From: Daphnia pulex
Lineage: Eukaryota; Arthropoda; Branchiopoda; Diplostraca; Daphniidae
Assembly (NCBI RefSeq): GCF_021134715.1
Contig: NC_060021.1
Location: 248,001-312,000 of the forward strand
Length of the DNA: 64,000 nt
Direction: 5' to 3'
Under the pieces are notes generated by a model. The model saw only the letters and a program-made list of their open reading frames with translations. It was not told where the DNA came from and did not search any database. The translations under genes were made by a program, and so were the position numbers. Positions 1 to 12,345 of this stretch are shown here, in pieces; the stretch's first letter is position 1; each line of letters opens with the position of its first letter.

Positions 1-27
1 TGATTTACTGATCTTCCCGGTTTTTAG

Positions 28-1359
28 ATTGTTTTCTTTACGTCTTTGCCTTCTTATAACTTGAGAGATGGAGGTAGCAAGTCTGGTATGAAAACACAGC
101 GCCGTAAAGGAACTATGAAAATGGCTGCTGAAGGTGCCAAAAAATTACTCGAGGTACCATTTATTATTATTCTACGTTTATATGCAATTATTTTAAAATT
201 TTGTCTTTACCACTCAGGTTTGCGAGGATATCTGTGGAACTCAAGGCAAGTTTCATTCAGTTGTTATGTTACGGTAAGGTCAGGATTAAACGAAATAATA
301 ATTGATGCAGTTGATTTGAGCGCTTGGCGGTCTAAAATCACTGAAGAAATGGCATTAAAAGGTGACGATGAAGAAGTCGAAATCGGAGAACTTATTCAAC
401 AGGTTTGTGCCATTTAATATTGCAAACTATTGAAATCTTTTTATCAAGTAGTCTTTGGGTTACAGGTAAAGAAACCTGATGTAGGTTTTCATCAACAAGA
501 AAGATTCCAAAGCGGTATGCTGACTATTGGATGTGTTGGACAGCCTAACGGTACTTGTTATACTTAAAAACTTGTAATATTCTTTTGTTTAATTCCCGTA
601 TTTTAATGTAGTTGGAAAAAGTTCCCTTATTAATGCATTGATGGGGAAAAAGGTAAAAATCCTGTCAGTTTTAAAGTCGATTTTGTAAATTAACTTGTTA
701 TCGATATTATTATACAGGTTGTGAGTGTTTCCAGAACTCCAGGTCATACCAAACATTTCCAAACCATCTTCCTGACACCCAATGTGAAATTGTGCGATTG
801 TCCGGGATTGGTTTTCCCCTCGCAACTTCCACGCACGCTGCAGGTGTTGGTAGGAAGCTATCCCATCGCCCACCTACGAGAGCCTTACACAGCTGTTGGT
901 TACGTTGGCAAGTATTTGAATTTGCCGGAATTGCTCAAGATGGGCCATCCTAGTGGCGAGAAAGCAACAGAAGGTCAAGAATGGTCGGCCTACGATATCT
1001 GCGAAGGATGGGCTATCAAACGAGGTTTCATGACCAAACGGGCTGCCCGACCCGACGTGGCTCGTTCTGCCAACCATCTTCTAAGACTAATATTGGAGGG
1101 GAGAATCACTTTGTACTTGCGGCCACCCAACTATAAAGCGGAAGAGTCGAAATGGCAGTCACACCCGGATGTAGCCGAAATTACCAACATTCAAGCACTC
1201 GGTCAAATGAAAGACGATGGTTGGCTGGAAGCAGCCGCAGAGGTGGTTGAAGAGGAAGATTCTAATCAAGAGAGTGAAGAAGAAGAAGATGATGAAAGCG
1301 AGGAAGAGCAAGTCCCTGCGTCTTCGAATAAATTTGCTTTACTGGAAGATGATGATTAA
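28..1359 (+). CDS. GNL1: GNL1-like circularly permuted GTPase, 3' part only
   Basis: The gene enters from the left edge, so its start and its G4 motif lie outside the window. Inferred coding exons are 28-153, 218-245, 311-402, 466-550, 612-652 and 718-1359, all phase-compatible. The G1 loop reads GCVGQPNVGKSS and is split by the intron at 551-611. It is followed by SRTPGHT (G2 region) and DCPG (G3). The order G1-G3 after the upstream part is that of the YlqF/YawG circularly permuted GTPases. The text after G3 (EPYTAVGY, KRG, ARPDVARSANHLLRL) and the acidic tail ending FALLEDDD match the GNL1/HSR1 family, which is implicated in ribosome-related nuclear functions. The intron 246-310 needs a GC donor (GCAAGT) to keep the frame. 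The gene is convergent with NUP153. Confidence 0.88.
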
Positions 1360-2183
1360 AATGTATCAGATGTGTGAGATATATATAACTGAATCACAAA
1401 TCAACGTCGTTTATTTGAAAGAGCACTAGTTGGAACGCTTTTGTTTCTATAACATCGGTTCACATCGCCGTGGTTCCAAAGTAAGATGAGAGCCACTGAG
1501 CAAGGAAGAGAAAATAATTCATTTTATAGAGTCGATCCGCTTACAAAATTTTTCCCACAAGTTCCACAAAGTAAAACTCCCCGACATTATTATATCTAAC
1601 TAACCCCCCCGCAATTCAGAAGAAATGAATTTGTCGGTTGTTCCGGTAATGTATGACGACTTCCAGATTTGAATTTTGTTAGGTAATATGTCAAGAAAAA
1701 AAGCAAACAGGATAAGAGGTTGAATTTAGAGTATTTCACACACCATTAAATTCAACCCCTGGTAAAGAGCAGACACATTAAATATAGATGAAGAAAAAGG
1801 CCGAATGGAAATGCCATGCACATTCTCTCAGATTGCCAAGTATAAGAAATCAGATTGATCTAATTTCGCATTTTACTAATTTCTGTACAGAAAAATCACA
1901 ACGGGTCATCGACGTGTCCCTTCTAATGTAAAAAAAAAAGAGCCCTGAAGCTCCAATTGGCCCCGAGAATGTGAAAGGCAAGTTCAATGCCACATGAAAA
2001 GTTCTGAAAAAGGTAAAGGGATGAAAGAGAGAAGTAATTACACATGGGAATTTCATACATACACTTGCGCGCACACACGCTCTTTTCCGCACACACACAC
2101 ACACACACACAGTTTAAAAAAAAAAAATGTTTTCAAGTCGCTTAATGTTGGGTCATACCCCCACCAAAGGGCTGCTCTCTTGT
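1360..2183. other. Convergent intergenic/3' UTR region
   Basis: AT-rich sequence between the stop codons of GNL1 (+) and NUP153 (-), presumably holding both 3' UTRs. It contains a (CA)n microsatellite at about 2090-2111 and short A-runs. No reading frame here looks coding. Confidence 0.6.
2090..2111. repeat. (CA)n microsatellite
   Basis: Eleven uninterrupted CA units close to the 3' end of NUP153, flanked by a less regular CA/CG-rich stretch. Confidence 0.95.
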
Positions 2184-5100
2184 CTATCTTCGTCGAACTG
2201 CCTTGCGCATTTTCCGGGCTCCACCTGCGCTGCCGGTGTTGTCAAAAGGGTTGGCTCCAGGAAAACCCGCAGCGAACCCGGGAGACGGAGCATCAGGAGG
2301 ATTAAACGTCGCAGCCGGTGGAAAATTGAAACCCGAATTGACGGCTGGTGGAGCGGCATTCATGCCAAACTGAAAGAGGCCGGGCGGTTGTTGAGGCGGA
2401 GCAGCGGGGGCAGGAGCAGCAGCAGACCCACTAAAATTGAAACTAGATGACGCAGTGAAGGCGGATGGAGCAGAAGCCGATGGGGCACTGAATGAAAAAG
2501 GTGCAGCAGCAGCAGCCCCAAAACCTGTCGGTTGTAATGAACCAAACGGAGACGATACTGCGGCTCCAAATGCAGGAGTAGAAGATGGTGTGGCATTGAA
2601 TCCTGAAAACGGAGCCGACGTGGTCTTGGGAGCACCAGTACCGAAAGTTCCAAAAGTAGGAGCAGCGACCGTTGAAGGTGTAGTTTGCTGGGAAGTTGCA
2701 AAGTTAAACTGCATTTTGGGTGCCTCTGAAGGAGTCGTGACCGGAGTGGCAACGTTTGAAGATCCAAAAGCAAATGACGATGGGACGGACGTTGTTGAAG
2801 CACCAAACCCGAATCCACCACTACTAGCGGGTTTGGTGGCATCTTTAGGAAATTGATACGCTGGGGGAGCAGGTGATCCGAAATTGATGAACGATGCGGT
2901 CGTAGTCTGTGGCGTTCCAAACGAAAAAGACATAGACGGCGCAGCGGCCGTAGACGTGCTAGTCGTAGGCGTAGCTCCCGTACCTGAACCGAATGGAAAA
3001 AGGGAGCTAGAGCTTGCCGGAACAGCCGATCCCAAGGTAGATTTCGTGGTAGTAGTAGGTAAACTGAAACTGGGGGGAGCAGCCGTCATTCCAAATGCCG
3101 TGGGGGCGACGGCCGTTGCAGTTTGTGAACCAAAAGTTGGGAGAGATGTTGTAGAGGTCGATAGACCGAAAGCAATCGACGACGCAGTAGTAGTAGGTAA
3201 TCCAAAAGTGGAAGGAGCAGGTGCTGAAGTTGTGATGCCAAAGGGCGGGCTCGTAGACGTTGCGACAGTTGTTGAAGCACCGAAAGTTGGTGCCGATGAA
3301 ACTGAAGCACCAAATACTGTTGGGCCACCAAAATTGAAAGACGGCGCAGTAGCCGGTTTGAATAGCGATAGAGAAGGAGTCGACGTCGCACCTCCAGTGA
3401 AGCTAAACGGAGTTGATGTGGTGGTAGTAGTAGGTATCGACGATGTACTTTTGGGAATCTGCGACTCTTTTTCGGTGGCCTCACCAAAATTGAAGGTTGG
3501 CTTTTCTGTCGATGTCTCTGGTTTGCCAAACGCAAATGTAGGCTTTGTTTGTTCCGTTGCTCCAAAAGAAAATGAGGATGCCGAACTGACAGGAGCCTGT
3601 TTAATGTCCGATGGGGCCGCGGGTTTCTTCCCGAGAATATCCATCACGCTGCCGGTTTCCAGTAAAGACACCTTCGAGTCAGGAACTGCAGGTGCAAAGC
3701 TAAAAATGGGACTCGATTTAGAGGCTGACGATGTGGTTGTCGGTGCAACATTGAACGCTGCTGGATTGGATAGGACCGAAGTTTTGAATTGTGAATCCGC
3801 CACTGTTTTTTTCTCATCGTCTGTCGCCAAGTCCGTCTGACGCCCAAACACAATTGGTTCTTCAGCTTTCTGTGTTGGCTCTTTTGGTTTGATTTGGAAT
3901 AATTCGATGGGTCCTGTGTTTTCAGAAGCTACAGGCGCAGTAGAAGTGATAGCTTTGGTTTCTTCTGGTTTCTTCTCAATTCCAAATTTAAATCCACCGC
4001 TTGTTTCTTCCGTTTTCTTGCTTGGTTCAATCGATGTACCAAATTTAAAGCCTGCTTTTTCAGGAATTTTACTGGGTTCAACGAATTCAACTACTGATTC
4101 GCTAGAAGACGCTTCTATTTTCTTAGAGGGTTCTATCACATTTCCAAACTTGAATCCAGGGGTTACACTTTTATCTTTCAATACTTCAATGCTGGCGCCA
4201 AATTTGAATCCTGAAGAAGAAGAAGAACTTTCTTCCTTTTCGCTAGAAGTCCCAAAAGAAAACCCTTTTGTTTGGGTCAAAGTTGACGATTCCGTTCCAA
4301 ACTTGGGAGCTGTTTGTTGTCCAGGTTGAATGCCGAATTTAAAGGTTGAAACCGAACTGGGTTTAACTGCAGGCTTGGATCCCGGGCGTGCTTCGTCGCA
4401 AGATTTGCATCGATCGTCTTTATCAGCGTTCCTGATCATACACACAGAACATTCCCATTGAGCGGCGGTCATTTTAAATTGATCACCGAATCCTTTTGTT
4501 GGAGGCGCAACAGGAGCAGCAGCAGCAGCAGGAGCAATAGGCATTGCTTTTACTGCATTGGGGGCTGGAGATTCGCATGCCACACACGAAGATTTGTCCT
4601 TGGAATTGGGAACGCAACAGACAGAACATGTCCAAGAATCGGTAGGTGCCTTGAATTTATCTCCAAATCCTGAAAGAACCGGTGGTGACTTAATAACTGG
4701 CTCCAAAACGGGCACAGCTTCTTGACTTTTCCCTCTGAGAACATCAAGGACACTTCCAGATTTCAATTCCACTTCTGCGGGTTTAGTTGGAGTCTCCTTC
4801 TCTGGTGTTTTTTTCGGAGAAGCGTTGACGAGCAATGGGGAGCTGAAGTTGAAACTGAGCGGCTTCGAACTGACGGCTGCATCTACCTTGTACGGACTGA
4901 CGGTAACCAACGGTGCTGAAAACGTGAAAGCTGGACGAGGTGTTGAGGTACTCGTCATTGAAGAACTAACCAATCCATTGGAACTCATTACTGCTGCTGT
5001 TTTCACTGAAGTCTTCGTCGATACAACAGTTGCTTTTTCTACCACCGAGCAAGGAGGTAGCAAGTTGAAACTAGGTAGACCTGCTATACTAATGGGCATT

Positions 5101-6959
5101 GGCACAGCAGTGAGCTCCTCCGACTCTACATCTTCATCCTCTCGAATACGAGGAGCCGATTTGCGAAGTGGTGCTGACATCCTCATTCGCATCTTGCCAC
5201 CAACCTGGGCACTGATGGGGGTGCTCGATACTAGTGCTGGTTCTATTTGAGACAAGTTTGCTGGAGCTGGTCGGGTGACAATCTGTGCCGGAGTACCGAC
5301 AGATAATTTGGAAGTTGGAGGTCCCAAATTTGGACGTCGGCGACTCAAACCAAACCCTTTAAACACAAAGCGAAATTATTATAACGTTAAGCAATTCATA
5401 ACTTTTATCAATTTACCAGTGAACGAAAGTTCTTCGCCTTGTAAAGAAGTGGATCGTTTACTGTTGGATGCAGCAGGAATCCTTTTTGCATCTCTCACTG
5501 GTGTTGACATGGCTTCGAGTGCTTGAAGGATTCGTTGCGCTGAACTACTAAGTACAACATTTGACGAACTGGTAGAAGCAACAGAACTCGAAGTGGATGG
5601 AGCTGAAGACGCAGGCCTAGCCTGAATTCGACTTCGCACGTATGGGAATAGTGCAGCTGAAGGTTGTAAAGTGGCACGGCGATAAGCTGAAGCACCACCG
5701 TAAGTCGTCTTACCAGCATAAAATGGTGAGTCTACAACACTCTCGTTCATTAAAGACCGCCTAGCCTCCTGTTGGAAGTAATAAAAGAATAGAGTCCAGA
5801 CTTTGTTAGTAAATTAAATTCAAGACTTACAGCAGCCGTAGGTCCAAATGAAGTTATATTGAAGCGTGGTCTCTTGCTTCCATACGATGAAAGTTGAGGT
5901 TGGGAAAGGTCTCGCTTGGCAGCTGAACGATTGAGTGAAGTGTCGTCTTTGTCGAAAAATGAGCCACTAGCCTCTTCTACAAATCAAAAACAATACATTA
6001 GACTCATTTGTAAGCAAAATTCTTGACTACAAAATGATGAAAATGTCATTAGAAATCTACCTGTATCCTTGTGGAACCTTGATTCTTCTGTGGGAGTTAT
6101 ACCTGAACTTGTATCATGACCAAAAGTATGAAGGCTGAGAGTTTTGCGTCCACGGCTATTTTTTAGGTCAACTGCTAGGGACTTGCTCAAAGAGCTTCCA
6201 ATGATTTGCAGTGAAGATTGATTAATAGAGAGAGGTTCAGCAACTCCCAAACTTGATAGTTCTATATTTCTGCTCTCCCTCTTATGCTCGAGATGTGGTA
6301 ACAATGAGGAACATCCGCTAGTTGACTCTGAGTTGGAGTCATCATCACCTGTCAGAGGAAATGAGATGTGAGATGTCATAAAAGTTTGAAAATCAGTGTT
6401 TAATACAAACCATTTGTTTGAACGATTTGTTCTCTTGAACTTGATTCAACCACTACTGGCTCTGGAAGTAAGTCCAAAGAAGGGACATTTGGACGAGCTC
6501 TTACTGCAAGTCAAACAAAAAAAGAAGCATGTGTTACACAGTTTGAAGGGAGCAGAACATTGATGAAAAAAACTTACTGTTGCTTTGTTCTTTGGATGTC
6601 CCAGGTGGTCTGCGAAATATGAAGGACTCTCTTTCAACACCTTCTCGGTGGGAGCTGTTACCATTGCTGGATGAACTGGTTGACGGCACAGGTTGTTCTT
6701 CCTCAACTTCATCATTTTCACTATCTTCTTTTTTAGCTGATGTAGATTGTAACCAATTCACCAGCCAAGAAGGTTGTGGTAACAATCCAGTAACTGAATC
6801 TGTTACTCGCCTCAAAATCGACTGATAGACAAAAAGCCGGATATAGTTGGGGTTTCACAAACTCACACAAACGTATTTTAGTCTTACCTTGGGCCTTTCG
6901 TATGGTTTTGAATTTTTGCTCCGCCTTGCCTTGACTTTACCTAAATTATCTTCCCACAT
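2184..6959 (-). CDS. NUP153: Nucleoporin Nup153
   Basis: Seven coding exons on the minus strand: 6959-6888, 6821-6578, 6503-6411, 6348-6061, 5976-5831, 5768-5417 and 5356-2184. All join in frame, giving about 1455 aa, close to the human protein length. Nup153 is the nuclear-basket FG nucleoporin. The N-terminal part carries TDSVTGLLPQPSWL and the Nup153-specific stretch SPFYAGKTTYGG followed by RILQALEAMSTP. The last exon encodes two RanBP2-type zinc fingers (WTCSVCCVPN...CVAC and WECSVCMIRN...CKSC), then a long FG-rich domain (FGFG, SFGA, TFG repeats). It ends in a basic tail RKMRKAVRRR, like the importin-binding end of vertebrate Nup153. Only two zinc fingers are visible, against four in vertebrates. 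The ATG begins MWEDNLGKVKARR, and in-frame splicing from it supports this start. Confidence 0.93.
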
Positions 6960-7852
6960 GACTGTTTTAGAAATTATCAATCAATACGGAAATCAGATAC
7001 TGTTGCAAGAAAACAGCTTTAACCCGTCGCACCACGACCCACACGCGGCGAGGAAAAAAGTGCCGAGAAAAGATGGCGGATTTTTTTTAAGTTTAGAAAG
7101 ATCTGATTGGCGGTTACGAGAAACAAATGAAGAACGATGTTGCTCAAAGAACTTATAAATTTATCAGTAGAGGGCGTTTGTGACGGGCTATAGTTTGGCT
7201 CCAGCGGAACCCTTCTCGACCATTCTCGATGAATCAACCGATCGAACTAAAAGAAATTGCCTAATTCGCATGCGGTAACCCCCTCCCCCCATGCATGAAA
7301 TTAATTTTCATTTTGGCTAGCGCTGTTACATAAAACAGCCACTAGTAATGTGTGCTGCAAATATAGGTATCACGCTGCGCCATGTAAAAAAAAACGCAAG
7401 TTCTTTAATGCAGTAGTGCAGTATTACGTAAAAGTATGATCAGTATGATTGCATAATCTTAGAACTTGCACCCATTTTTTTCTGATTTTCGTTCTTTTAG
7501 TCAACGGTACAGATTATTCATTTTCAAAATTCTTTTTTTTTCTTCCACACATGATAAAGAGTCAGCAAGAGATAAGCTCCTGATTTTATTTGAAAATAAA
7601 TACAAATAACCGTTAAATGAAAAATAATGAAATAAAAAGCTGAACCGTGTACAATGTAGAAGGGGGAAAAAAAGAGTGAAAGACAAAGAAAAATAGTTTT
7701 GACTGCAAACCCACAAATGAATAACAAAAGAAAAATCGTGATAGCGTGCTTGAATATTAAGTTAAATGACACAAAAACTAAATTAAATAGATATGAGACA
7801 ATCTCATTTCAAATCTCAACATATCAAACAGGGCATTATAGGAAAAACAAAA
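6960..7852. other. Intergenic: NUP153 promoter and Staufen 3' UTR
   Basis: Non-coding stretch between the NUP153 start and the Staufen stop, both on the minus strand. The right part is AT-rich and is probably Staufen 3' UTR. The left part should hold the NUP153 promoter. I see no gene. Confidence 0.6.
7070..7079 (+). promoter_or_regulatory. YY1/Pho-like motif upstream of NUP153
   Basis: AAGATGGCGG lies about 110 bp upstream of the NUP153 start codon. It matches the YY1/Pleiohomeotic consensus core (GCCAT on the other strand), often found near start sites of housekeeping genes. This is motif resemblance only. Confidence 0.35.
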
Positions 7853-10767
7853 TTATTGGGGTCCTGTGCTTCGTTGATCTGCGTTTTCTTTGTTGGGACC
7901 AACGGTGTCATCTTGAGACCCTTCAGAAAGCAATTTCATCATATTGGAAGCAGCCTGTGCAAAGAATTAACAAAAAGAACATCAATTAAATAATTAACTT
8001 AAGCTGATTGCCAAAATATAGTCAAGTTATGATTACGTTATCATGGGCTTCTTCCAAAGTGGCACCAAGTCCGTGCGACACTTGCGGAGGATTTGTATTC
8101 AAGGTCACAAGGCTAACGAAATCTCCTTTCTTGCCCTAATAATATTACATTAATTCCAACAGTAAATTAAAATTAGTTTTTAAAATGTTTATTACCTTTG
8201 GAAAATCGGAAAACTCGACCTCGTATTCCAGTACTTGGGCCAAGTACCTTAGACGTATTTCCGGGCGCAACCCTCCAGAAGTCTAAAGATTAAGTAATAA
8301 ATATATGATTTTAAGAAGTGTTGGCAGAGGCATAAGAAAAACATGCCTTGGGCGGACGAGACGATTGAGTAGTTTCTTTAATTCCAGTGGCATTCGATGA
8401 ATCGGTTATGAATGGAGAGTCAATTTTCCTACTCTGTCCGCCTCCTAATAAAAGAAGACCCGGAACCATTTGACGACCTGTGCAATTGCTGTTGGAGAGT
8501 GGCGCATCCTGTAAGAGTGTCTCAACAGCAACTGATGTATCGCTAGAAGCAGATGACTTGCTGGAATCACCAAGAGCATCCAGCGCCTTGAGAGCAGCAG
8601 CGCGTTTGGCGTCTTTTTTTTTAGTTCCAACACCTGTTGCCGTTACCGAGCCAACAGCAACTTCTACAACAAATTCGGGGGACTGACGGGGGATTCCCCT
8701 TTCTGACAAAACAGTAAATACTGGTTCCTTTTCTTTCCTCGCCTGCTGCAGTTGAACTAGTTGAGATATTGGATCTTGAGGTTTTGTGCCAAGGCAACCG
8801 TTAGATGCAGATGTAACATCCTATTAAACACACGGTATAAATAAGCAAGAATGAAATTATTTGAAAGTAATCAGACAAACCTTGACTAAATTGCGTGGCT
8901 TTTTCCTGGCGATGGTTGATTTATTTTTGACGCGGATGCGTGGTGGGCTTACGGTATTTCCTTCCAAAGGACGCAAGACTCCGTTAGGGTGGACTTTCTT
9001 TAATTCATCGATCATGATCTCTGCTGCTTTTCTTTTGGCCACCTAACCCGATCAAATGAATACAAAGAAATTTCCAGATTGAAAAGCGGACCGTATTTAA
9101 AATTATAACACACGACGCACCTTTTTACAGTTTCCTTCTCCTTGAGTAGTAACTTCCCCTAGTTTGCATTGCACGATGAAATTTCTCATGTGGGGCGGTC
9201 CACTCTCATTCAACTAACGATAAAAAAAACTCAGTATTTATTAGATTCACGAATTCTCTTAACGAATCAATTAAAGAAACTTACAACTGTAAATTCTACA
9301 GTTAAATTTAACTTTAGTGCCAATTCGTGAACTAAGGAGACGGGAGATTTTAAATCCGAGTCCGTGTTGGCTTCGCTTATAACTGCAGCCTCTGTAGAAT
9401 GATGATAAGTATAAACGAGGGTACTAAGTAACATTTAATGAGAGAACTTGCCATCCAATTGCACTTTGTCAATCAACGTTTGGCCCCGTAACTGCTCTAG
9501 TGCCTGTTGTGCAGCGTGGTGCCGCGCCGCTTGAGGTTGAAGTCCTTCACCAGTAACGAAAACATGTCCAACTGCTAAAGTAACTCTATGCGTCACTGGT
9601 GCTTGTTGGTAACGATTAAAGTAGTATCTCTAATTATAAGAAAAAAAAAACGTAAGAAGAATTACATGTTTTGCTTGGCTACAAATGAAAAGTACCTGAT
9701 TTGAGCTTGAGGGAAATCGCTGAGACGTGTGAGTATGTTGACGCTGAAAATCGGCGTTTAAAAATCTTTCGTTATGATCCACTTGATTTAATCGAAAGTC
9801 ACCTTTACACACGGGTGATTGCTCACCATCTTCTTGGATCTTGGATTTAATAGACAAAGGCGCCAGATTTGTGTATACAGGTTGAAAATTTAGCTTCATT
9901 GCCAAAGCATTAAGTTCCACAGTTGGGGTAATAGGTTTGTCACATTGAGAGTTTGACATGCATTTCACTTTAGGTTTAGGTTCAGGAACTTGGTAATCAG
10001 TCTTCTTAAGGGCTAGTTCAGCAGCAGCATGTTGTGCTTTCTTAATACTTTGTCCAGTTGCACTATACTGCTCCTCACCTATAAGATATAGAATATTTCA
10101 ATCCTAAATATTACACATATACTGAAATTGCTTTTTTAAAGAGATTTTACCCAATTTCAGGTTCACAACAAATGTTTTCTGATGTGCAGGTCCTGATTCC
10201 TCTGTCAGACGATACTGAGGCTGTATCTGGAAAGAAAACAATTTAAAGGTGACTGTTTAGAAATTTATAGTTGAATTTTCTTTTTGCAGGTCAATAGTTA
10301 CCTTATGGTGGCGAGCAAGCTCATTGACTAGACACATTGGGGTTTTCTTTTTCCCATTCTGCTCAGATTTGTCTTGTAAACCCATTGAGAAATCAGTATC
10401 ATCAGTAGATTCACACCGATTTTCTTTCTCAATGCATCCAACATTCTCAAATGTTTCAATTTTGTGTAACTCTTCAATTGTGTTCTTCAACTCTAAACCT
10501 TGAGCTGGTATCAGGGCTTCTTGTGCACCACCTGACATTTTCCAATTAGGTTCAAATACTGTGAAAACAAAAATACTATTTAGTTTTAATTTAAAATGAG
10601 CAACTAATGTTATATTTTCCTCTTTAATCTTTCACATTTCAAGATAGATACTTGTAACACATCACATAAAATAATTTCAAATATTTTGCAAGTATATGAA
10701 ACATACCCTGATCTTTAACATCTCTGTTTCTTGATTCATAAGCACTTCTTTCTTGAACATTATTCAT
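7853..10767 (-). CDS. stau: Staufen double-stranded RNA-binding protein
   Basis: Twelve phase-consistent coding exons: 10767-10707, 10558-10302, 10226-10151, 10078-9696, 9629-9452, 9391-9285, 9213-9121, 9042-8881, 8820-8347, 8282-8196, 8135-8037 and 7954-7853, giving 692 aa. Five dsRNA-binding domains appear in Staufen order. dsRBD1 starts [14 protein letters not shown] and continues [15 protein letters not shown]. dsRBD2 is split by a long insert, as in fly Staufen. dsRBD3 contains [19 protein letters not shown] and [17 protein letters not shown]. dsRBD4 runs [17 protein letters not shown] to [14 protein letters not shown]. The C-terminal dsRBD5 contains [15 protein letters not shown]. Staufen binds structured mRNA for localisation, translational control and decay. 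Two introns (9451-9392 and 8346-8283) require GC donors. The MULE begins 268 bp upstream of the ATG. Confidence 0.93.
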
Positions 10768-11034
10768 TATAAACAATGAGAATAAGTGCCTTTTTTAGTT
10801 CAATCATAAGAAAACCAGCAGTTTTGTTGAATCTTCTCGACACTTGAAATAACCACAAAAAGTTGGTTTGACTCACAGAATATGTTACAAAACTGTTGAG
10901 GAATATTTGAGAAAAAAATATCAGTACGATTCCATTACAATTAATAGTAAATAAGTGTACGACGAGAAATTTGACGTACTATAGTCGCAAATAAAGCCGT
11001 TTCCTATGATTTATGGAATCCACTTAGGTAAAAT

Positions 11035-11137
11035 CTATTGCACTCCGGAGTCCGGAGCGCTCTAGTGTCAAAAGTGGCTATTGCACTCCGGAGTCCGGAG
11101 TCCTCTAGCGTCAAAAGTGGCTATTGCACTCCGGAAA
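11035..11137 (+). repeat. MULE left terminal inverted repeat with tandem 43-bp subunits
   Basis: The TIR is made of two 43-bp tandem units, each beginning CTATTGCACTCCGGAGTCCG and ending TCAAAAGTGG, followed by a partial third unit (CTATTGCACTCCGG). The palindromic core ACTCCGGAGTCCGGAG recurs in each unit. Confidence 0.93.
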
Positions 11138-11433
11138 GGAAATATGTAGTACTTTCATTTGGCGACCGATGGCATTCTGTTTCTGTGTTTTGAAATTTGA
11201 ATGGATTAGATTTGAATTCTTTGGAAATTCAAATAAAATGTATTTATAACAATCAAATATATTTGAATCTCAATAATAAATAGAAATAGTCAGTGTATAG
11301 AAGGAACTTTTATTTCGTTATCGTTAACTTAGCTAGAGTACAATGTCCAACATTGAATCAGTACCTTACAATTCAAATTGTAAATATTTATAAACATTTC
11401 AATTCAGGGTGATATTTCTTGTTAACCAAACAG

Positions 11434-11616
11434 GTTGTTAAACACGCTATAAACGCACGACATAGTGAGTCACCCTCTGTCGCCCCCTTACTTGCCTGAA
11501 GGTCGAGCCGGAGTTCTCAGAACGGGGCTTCAAGGGGTTCTTTGTGACCTTTAAACGCATTGACCAACAACTCACTATTTCTGCTGATTGATTCACACGT
11601 AACGTGTGATTCAGCT
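11434..11616 (+). repeat. 183-bp direct repeat, copy 1 (inside MULE)
   Basis: Starts GTTGTTAAACACGC and ends with the small palindrome CACACGTAACGTGTG followed by ATTCAGCT. It recurs nearly unchanged 223 bp downstream. No coding frame is shared, so it is probably a sub-terminal structural or protein-binding repeat. Confidence 0.9.
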
Positions 11617-11656
11617 ATATTACACAGAGATCATTATATTCAAAGTATAAATTTAT

Positions 11657-11839
11657 GTTGTTAAACACGCTATAAACGCACGACATAGTGAGTCACCCTC
11701 TGTCGCCCCCTTACTTGCCTGAAGGTCGAGCCGGAGTTCTCAGAACGGGGCTTCAAGGGGTTCTTTGTGACCTTTGAACGCATTGACCAGCAACTCAAGA
11801 TTTCTGCTGATTGATTCACACGTAACGTGTGATTCAGCT
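11657..11839 (+). repeat. 183-bp direct repeat, copy 2 (inside MULE)
   Basis: Second copy of the unit at 11434, with only a few substitutions, including the terminal CACACGTAACGTGTG palindrome. Confidence 0.9.
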
Positions 11840-12345
11840 GATTTCACGCTATAAACCATGCAATGCCCGTGTCTCTTATTCCAATAAACTAACAGCTAAA
11901 CACGTCTTTCATATCTTGAAACAAAACAATACAAAACTAAGTTAACATGCAGATGCAGTTTACTTTATTATAGTGAGTGTTATAATATCAAAAGACATTT
12001 TAACTGAATTGTGAGTGCGAAAAAATACTTGGTATTTTCGTGTTTAATTTCAATCGGTGCTTTGTCATCACATGAATGAACTGACAATGAAAAAGTAATT
12101 GATTTAAGAGGGGGAAAGAATTGGCACATGGTGCGGCGTCAATCAAAGATCCTTTAAGAGCGGAATATGGAAGCGCCTTGTCCTTTGATGATGGATTGCT
12201 TTGGGTTCCAACGCCGCGGAGATAATCATAAACAAAGTTAACCACTCCTCTTTTTGGCTACCAGTATTTTGTAACATCTATCTCCCTTATATAATAATGT
12301 TGGAAAAAGAATATTCCTCAATAGAGTTCAGTGCCTCATCTCAGA

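Noticed and set aside
2360-3840. Long open frames on both strands opposite or out of frame with NUP153 (for example 2884-3840 +)
   Set aside because: They are shadows of the low-complexity FG-repeat exon. The in-frame zinc fingers and FG motifs identify the minus-strand frame as the real one.
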